NCBI GenBank assembly: GCA_012274175.1
Contig: JAAOZZ010000324.1
Span: 1-7,297 of the forward strand
Reading direction: 5' to 3'
Source: Betaproteobacteria bacterium
Lineage (GTDB): Bacteria > Pseudomonadota > Gammaproteobacteria > Burkholderiales > Usitatibacteraceae
Length of the DNA stretch: 7,297 nt
Positions within the stretch are counted from its first letter, which is position 1, and each line of letters starts with the position of its first letter. Shown piece after piece: positions 4,304-7,297 of the stretch. The position numbers were made by a program, and so were the translations under genes. The notes below the pieces were generated by a model that saw only the letters and a list, made by a program, of their open reading frames with translations, searched no databases and was not told where the DNA came from.

Positions 4304-6400
4304 ATGCCCAGGAAGACCAAGGCCCACCACACGCGCTTGCCGCGCCACGCCCCCGAGCATTTCCTCAACCGCGAGCTGCAATTGCTCGAGTTCAACCGCC
4401 GCGTGCTCGCCCAGGCGGAGGACCGCTCGGTGCCGCCGTTGGAGCGGCTGAAGTTCCTCTGCATCGTCTCCTCCAACCTGGACGAGTTCTTCGAGATCCG
4501 GCTCTCGGGCGTGAAGGAGCAGATCAAGATGGGCGCGGCCGCCACCGCCGGGCCCGACGGGCTCGCGCCCCTCGAGGTGTTCCGCCAGGTGTCGGCGCGC
4601 GCCCAGGGCATCGTCGAGCGCCAGTACCGCCTGCTGAACGAGGAGGTCCTGCCCGCGCTCGCCGCCGAGGGCATCCGGTTCCTGCGCCGCACGGAGTGGA
4701 CCCCGGTGCAGCTCGCGTGGATCCGCGACTACTACTTCCGCGAGATGATGCCGGTGCTCACCCCGATCGGCCTCGATCCGGCGCACCCGTTCCCGCGCGT
4801 CTTCAACAAGAGCCTCAATTTCGCCGTCGAGCTCGAGGGGCGCGACGCCTTCGGGCGCGATTCCCGCGCGGCCATCGTGCAGGCCCCGCGCGTGCTGCCG
4901 CGGGTGATCCGGTTGCCCGCCGGCATCGCCCAGGGACCCAACGACTTCATCTTCCTCACTTCGGTGCTGCACGCGCACGTGAGCGAGCTGTTCTCCGGCA
5001 TGACGGTGCTGGGCTGCTACCAGTTCCGCGTGACGCGCAACTCCGACCTCTTCGTCGAGGAGGAGGAGGTGAAGGACCTGCGCCAGGCGCTGCAGGGCGA
5101 GCTGCCCCAGCGCCATTTCGGCGACGCGGTGCGCCTCGAGGTCGCGGACAACATGTCGGAGGCGATGACGCGCTTCCTGCTGTCCCAGTTCGGGCTCGAG
5201 GGAGACGACCTGTACTCGGTCGCGGGCCCGGTGAACCTGGTCCGGCTCATGAACATCCCCGAGCTGGTGAACCGCCCGGACCTGGAGTACGCCCCCTTCG
5301 TGGCGGGAACGCCCAAGGCGCTGCTCAAGGGACGGGACCTCTTCGCCGTGATCCGCAAGGGCGACGTGCTCCTGCACCGGCCGTTCCAGTCCTTCGCGCC
5401 CGTGATCGAGTTCCTGCGCCAGGCGGCCATCGACCCGGAGGTGGTGGCGATCAAGCTGACGGTGTACCGCACCGGCACCGACTCGGTGATCATGCAGACG
5501 CTCATCGACGCGGCGAGCGCCGGCAAGGAGGTCACCGTGGTCGTGGAGCTGATGGCCCGCTTCGACGAGGAGGCGAACATCAACTGGGCGGCGCGGCTGG
5601 AGGAGGTGGGAGCGCACGTGGTCTACGGCGTCGTGGGACACAAGACCCACGCGAAGATGGCGATGGTGGTCCGGCGCGAGCAGGGCAGGCTTGTGCGCTA
5701 CTGCCACCTGGGAACGGGCAACTACCATGCGCGCACCGCGCGCAGCTACACCGACTTCGACCTGCTCACCGCGCGCGATGCCGTCGGCTCCGACGTGAAC
5801 GAGGTCTTCCAGCAGCTCACCGGCCTGGGCAAGGCGAGCAAGCTGAAGCATGTCTGGAGCGCCCCGTTCACCCTGCACCCGAAGATCCTCGAGGCGATCG
5901 ACAACGAGACGCGCATCGCCCGCTCGGGGCGCCCCGCGCGCATCGTGGCGAAGATGAACGCGCTGCTGGAGCCCCTGGTGATCGAGGCGCTCTACAAGGC
6001 CTCCCAGGCGGGCGTGAAGGTGGAGCTCCTGGTGCGGGGCGTGTGCGCGCTGCGCCCCGGCGTGCCCGGGCTCTCGGAGAACATCCGCGTGCGCTCGATC
6101 GTGGGGCGCTTCCTCGAGCACACGCGCATTTTCCACTTCCGGCACGGGGGCGAGTCGAAGGTCTACCTCTCGAGCGCGGACTGGATGGACCGCAACTTCT
6201 TCCGTCGCGTGGAGCTGTGCTTCCCGATGCTCGACGCGAAACTCAAGCGCCGCGTGGTCCGCGAGGGCCTGAAGCCCTACCTCGAGGACAACACCCAGGC
6301 CTGGGACATGCAGCCCGACGGCAGCTTCAAGCGCGCGCGGCGCGGGCGCTCCAAGGCGCGCTGCGCGCAGGTGGAGCTGCTCAAGGCACTCGCGAAATAG
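4304..6400 (+). CDS. ppk: Polyphosphate kinase 1 (Ppk1)
   Basis: This 698-residue protein has the full length expected for Ppk1 (about 690). The N-terminal domain opens with HFLNRELQLLEFNRRVLAQA (19-38) and FLCIVSSNLDEFFEIRLSG (51-69), where N58 corresponds to the ATP-contacting Asn of E. coli Ppk. The head domain includes LTPIGLDPAHPFP (152-164). The C-terminal phospholipase-D-like halves hold the active site. H449 in GHKTHAKMAM (445-454) corresponds to the autophosphorylated His435 of E. coli, and H606 in FLEHTRIF (603-610) to its His592. R389 (VYRTG) and R419 (MARFDEEANI) match the metal/phosphate-binding arginines. HLGTGNYHARTARSYTDF (468-485) and KVYLSSADWMDRN (619-631) are also family blocks. 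It reversibly transfers the gamma phosphate of ATP to growing polyphosphate. It is divergent from ppx, and a putative Pho box lies directly upstream. No Shine-Dalgarno sequence precedes the ATG, and no in-frame downstream ATG occurs before residue 76, so this start is the best available. Confidence 0.97.
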   Translation: MPRKTKAHHTRLPRHAPEHFLNRELQLLEFNRRVLAQAEDRSVPPLERLKFLCIVSSNLDEFFEIRLSGVKEQIKMGAAATAGPDGLAPLEVFRQVSARAQGIVERQYRLLNEEVLPALAAEGIRFLRRTEWTPVQLAWIRDYYFREMMPVLTPIGLDPAHPFPRVFNKSLNFAVELEGRDAFGRDSRAAIVQAPRVLPRVIRLPAGIAQGPNDFIFLTSVLHAHVSELFSGMTVLGCYQFRVTRNSDLFVEEEEVKDLRQALQGELPQRHFGDAVRLEVADNMSEAMTRFLLSQFGLEGDDLYSVAGPVNLVRLMNIPELVNRPDLEYAPFVAGTPKALLKGRDLFAVIRKGDVLLHRPFQSFAPVIEFLRQAAIDPEVVAIKLTVYRTGTDSVIMQTLIDAASAGKEVTVVVELMARFDEEANINWAARLEEVGAHVVYGVVGHKTHAKMAMVVRREQGRLVRYCHLGTGNYHARTARSYTDFDLLTARDAVGSDVNEVFQQLTGLGKASKLKHVWSAPFTLHPKILEAIDNETRIARSGRPARIVAKMNALLEPLVIEALYKASQAGVKVELLVRGVCALRPGVPGLSENIRVRSIVGRFLEHTRIFHFRHGGESKVYLSSADWMDRNFFRRVELCFPMLDAKLKRRVVREGLKPYLEDNTQAWDMQPDGSFKRARRGRSKARCAQVELLKALAK

Positions 6401-6403
6401 GAA

Positions 6404-6423
6404 AGCGCCCCGGGGCGGGCGCT
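6404..6423 (-). terminator. Hairpin between ppk and bamD, probable bamD terminator
   Basis: AGCGCCC (6404-6410) and GGGCGCT (6417-6423) form a perfect 7-bp stem with a 6-nt loop in the 21-bp convergent gap. On the minus strand the stem is followed by TTCCTATTTC, a T-rich tail suited to intrinsic termination of bamD. On the plus strand no T-run follows, so it is a weaker stop for ppk. The stem includes two bases of the bamD stop codon (6422-6424). Confidence 0.5.
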
Positions 6424-7222
6424 ACCAGAACTTCCACCAGGGGCCGCCGCGGTTCTTGCCCTCCTTCACGAGGGGATCGGCGGGGTAGTTCCTGGCGAGG
6501 ACCTTCTTCGCGTCGTCGCGCAGCTGGTTCATGCCCATGCGGTCGTAGGCCTCGACCATGACGTCGAGGGCCTCGCGGCGCGTGGGCGAGTTGGGGAAGC
6601 GCGCGATCGCCTCCTGCGCGCGGTTTGCGGCCGCGAGGTAGGCGCCGCGCCCCAGGTAGTACTTGGCCACCGACAGCTCGTGGCGGGCGAGGGCCTCGAT
6701 GAGATAGGCCATGCGCTCGCGGGAATCCTCCACGTAGATGCTGTCGGGAAAGCGCGTCACCAGCTCCTTGAAGCCCTCGAAGGACTCGCGGGCGGCCTTG
6801 GGATCGCGGTCGGCGAGGTCCTGGGTGATCACCCGCGCGAGCAGCCCCAGGTCCTCCTTGAAGTTCGCGAGCGCCTTCAGGTAGAGCGCGTAGTCGACGT
6901 TCGGATGGTTCGGGTGCAGCTTCATGAACTTTTCCGCCGCCGAGATGGCGAGCGCGGTCTCGCCTTGCTTGTAGTACGAGTAGGCGACCTCGATCTCGGC
7001 CTGCTGCGCGAAGCGACCGTACGGGAACTTCGATTCGAGCTCCTCGTAGAGCTTGGCGGCCAGCTCCCAGTTCTGGTGGTCGAACTCCTCCTTGGCGGCC
7101 TTGTAGTACTGCTCGGCGGACCAGTTCTTCTTCTCGTTCTCGTCCTTGGAGGCGAACATGCCGCAGCCCGCCAGGGTGAGGGCGAGGAGCGCGCAGGCCA
7201 ATGCCGTTACACTTCGGGTCAT
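6422..7222 (-). CDS. bamD: Outer membrane assembly lipoprotein BamD (ComL/YfiO)
   Basis: This 266-residue protein is close to the family norm of about 245-270. It starts with a lipoprotein signal peptide: a short basic start, a hydrophobic stretch ACALLALTLAG, and lipobox LAGC with C20 as the lipidated residue. The mature part is built of TPR-like helical repeats. Typical BamD stretches are WSAEQYYKAAKEEF (34-47), KFPYGRFAQQAEIEVAYSYY (65-84), HPNHPNVDYALYLKALANF (103-121), FEGFKELVTRFPDS (148-161) and VAKYYLGRGAYLAAANRAQ (185-203). BamD sits on the periplasmic face of the outer membrane. With BamA it forms the essential core of the machine that inserts beta-barrel proteins, reading their C-terminal signals. 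The C-terminal tail (residues 250-266) is basic and tryptophan-rich. The ATG at 7222 gives a complete signal peptide. Its first codon overlaps the start codon of the divergent gene on the other strand. Confidence 0.96.
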   Translation of the reverse strand: MTRSVTALACALLALTLAGCGMFASKDENEKKNWSAEQYYKAAKEEFDHQNWELAAKLYEELESKFPYGRFAQQAEIEVAYSYYKQGETALAISAAEKFMKLHPNHPNVDYALYLKALANFKEDLGLLARVITQDLADRDPKAARESFEGFKELVTRFPDSIYVEDSRERMAYLIEALARHELSVAKYYLGRGAYLAAANRAQEAIARFPNSPTRREALDVMVEAYDRMGMNQLRDDAKKVLARNYPADPLVKEGKNRGGPWWKFW

Positions 7223-7297
7223 GACGAATTCCGATTCGCGAAGCGCGAATTATACCGCGCCGCCACCGGACGGCCGCGCGCTGCACCTCGTGATTCC
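7221..7297 (+). CDS. rluD: Probable RluD pseudouridine synthase, N-terminus only (cut by window end)
   Basis: An ATG at 7221 opens a frame that runs uninterrupted to the window end, encoding 25 full codons plus two bases. The residues run MTNSDSRSANYTAPPP, then DGRALHLVI. A short polar lead followed by a strand of the type 'xxHLVIP' is how many RluD/RluC-type synthases begin before their S4 RNA-binding domain. The main support is context: in many beta- and gammaproteobacteria, including E. coli, rluD lies next to bamD and is divergent from it. RluD isomerises uridines in helix 69 of 23S rRNA. The catalytic domain is outside the window, so the identity is inferred. No ribosome site precedes the ATG. 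A TACACT at 7208-7213 could be a -10 that would give an almost leaderless message. Confidence 0.5.
   Translation, partial: MTNSDSRSANYTAPPPDGRALHLVI
7234..7250. repeat. Dyad repeat at the bamD/rluD junction, possible operator
   Basis: ATTCGCG (7234-7240) and CGCGAAT (7244-7250) are perfect inverted repeats separated by AAG. A further CGAAT lies at 7225-7229, forming a second short dyad with ATTCG at 7234-7238. The main repeat overlaps the bamD -10 and the predicted transcription start, a place where a bound regulator would block transcription. It could also be a leader hairpin. It also lies in the apparent rluD coding frame, so chance cannot be excluded. Confidence 0.35.
7249..7254 (-). promoter_or_regulatory. 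Consensus -10 element of the bamD promoter
   Basis: The minus strand reads GGTATAATTC, with a perfect TATAAT at plus 7249-7254. This places transcription start near 7242, about 20 nt before the bamD ATG. No good -35 hexamer is seen at 16-18 bp spacing; that region is almost pure G+C. The element lies inside the first codons of the apparent divergent rluD gene. Confidence 0.5.

Noticed and set aside
4299..4305. CGGTCAT at the ppk start as a third PhoB half-site
   Set aside because: It lies 19 bp from the second heptamer rather than 22, so it is out of helical phase, and it includes the start codon. It is probably coincidence.
2575..4692. 705-codon minus-strand frame and 553-codon plus-strand frame (2790-4451) across ppx
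   Set aside because: The Ppx frame has all family motifs. These frames show no domain-like pattern and span the ppx-ppk promoter region.
4283..6145. 620-codon open frame antisense to ppk, and a 621-codon frame at 4696-6561 in another phase
   Set aside because: They overlap the unmistakable Ppk1 coding sequence. Their composition is the biased His/Arg/Glu or Gly/Arg/Pro mix produced by reading GC-rich genes in the wrong phase.
1..7297. A novel defence, mobile or biosynthetic system in the window
   Set aside because: The genes are recognisable housekeeping or common accessory families. No CRISPR repeats, toxin-antitoxin pair, transposase, integrase, tRNA or structured-RNA pattern was seen.

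Overview
The window is GC-rich (roughly 70%) chromosomal DNA of a Gram-negative proteobacterium. Betaproteobacteria (Burkholderiales, Rhodocyclales or Nitrosomonadales-like) is the best guess. The reasons are the Ppx and BamD sequence styles, the divergent bamD/rluD arrangement, and the sixA, ppx and ppk genes lying close together. The genus cannot be told from the sequence alone. I see seven protein genes, two of them cut by the window edges. There is no RNA gene, CRISPR array, insertion sequence or prophage.

Left part (1-2660): the 3' end of a SixA-type phosphohistidine phosphatase gene (+) converges on an O-antigen ligase/polymerase-family membrane protein gene (-, 440-1621). A 223-bp intergenic region with a plausible minus-strand promoter separates this from a divergent gene (+, 1845-2660). 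That gene encodes a phytanoyl-CoA dioxygenase (PhyH)-family Fe(II)/2-oxoglutarate oxygenase with an ectoine-hydroxylase-like metal-binding block.

Middle part (2661-6400): a compact palindromic, REP-like element fills the convergent gap between the PhyH-family gene and ppx. Ppx/GppA exopolyphosphatase (-) and polyphosphate kinase Ppk1 (+) are divergent, with 113 bp between their chosen starts. The gap contains a good match to a Pho box (two TGTCA/GTCA-type heptamers at 11-bp phase) oriented towards ppk. Ppk makes polyphosphate from ATP and Ppx degrades it, so the pair sets the cell's polyphosphate level. The Pho box suggests induction of synthesis under phosphate starvation.

Right part (6401-7297): ppk converges on bamD (-), which encodes the essential outer-membrane assembly lipoprotein. 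Their tails are 21 bp apart and share a hairpin. The bamD start codon overlaps, on the opposite strand, the apparent start codon of a divergent gene running off the window. Its N-terminus and position fit RluD (23S rRNA pseudouridine synthase). A perfect TATAAT and a dyad repeat lie in this junction.

Most of the window is conserved housekeeping content. I do not find a previously undescribed system. The points worth a second look are the putative Pho box, the interposition of the ligase and dioxygenase genes between sixA and ppx-ppk, the REP-like repeat at that junction, and the overlapping bamD/rluD starts.
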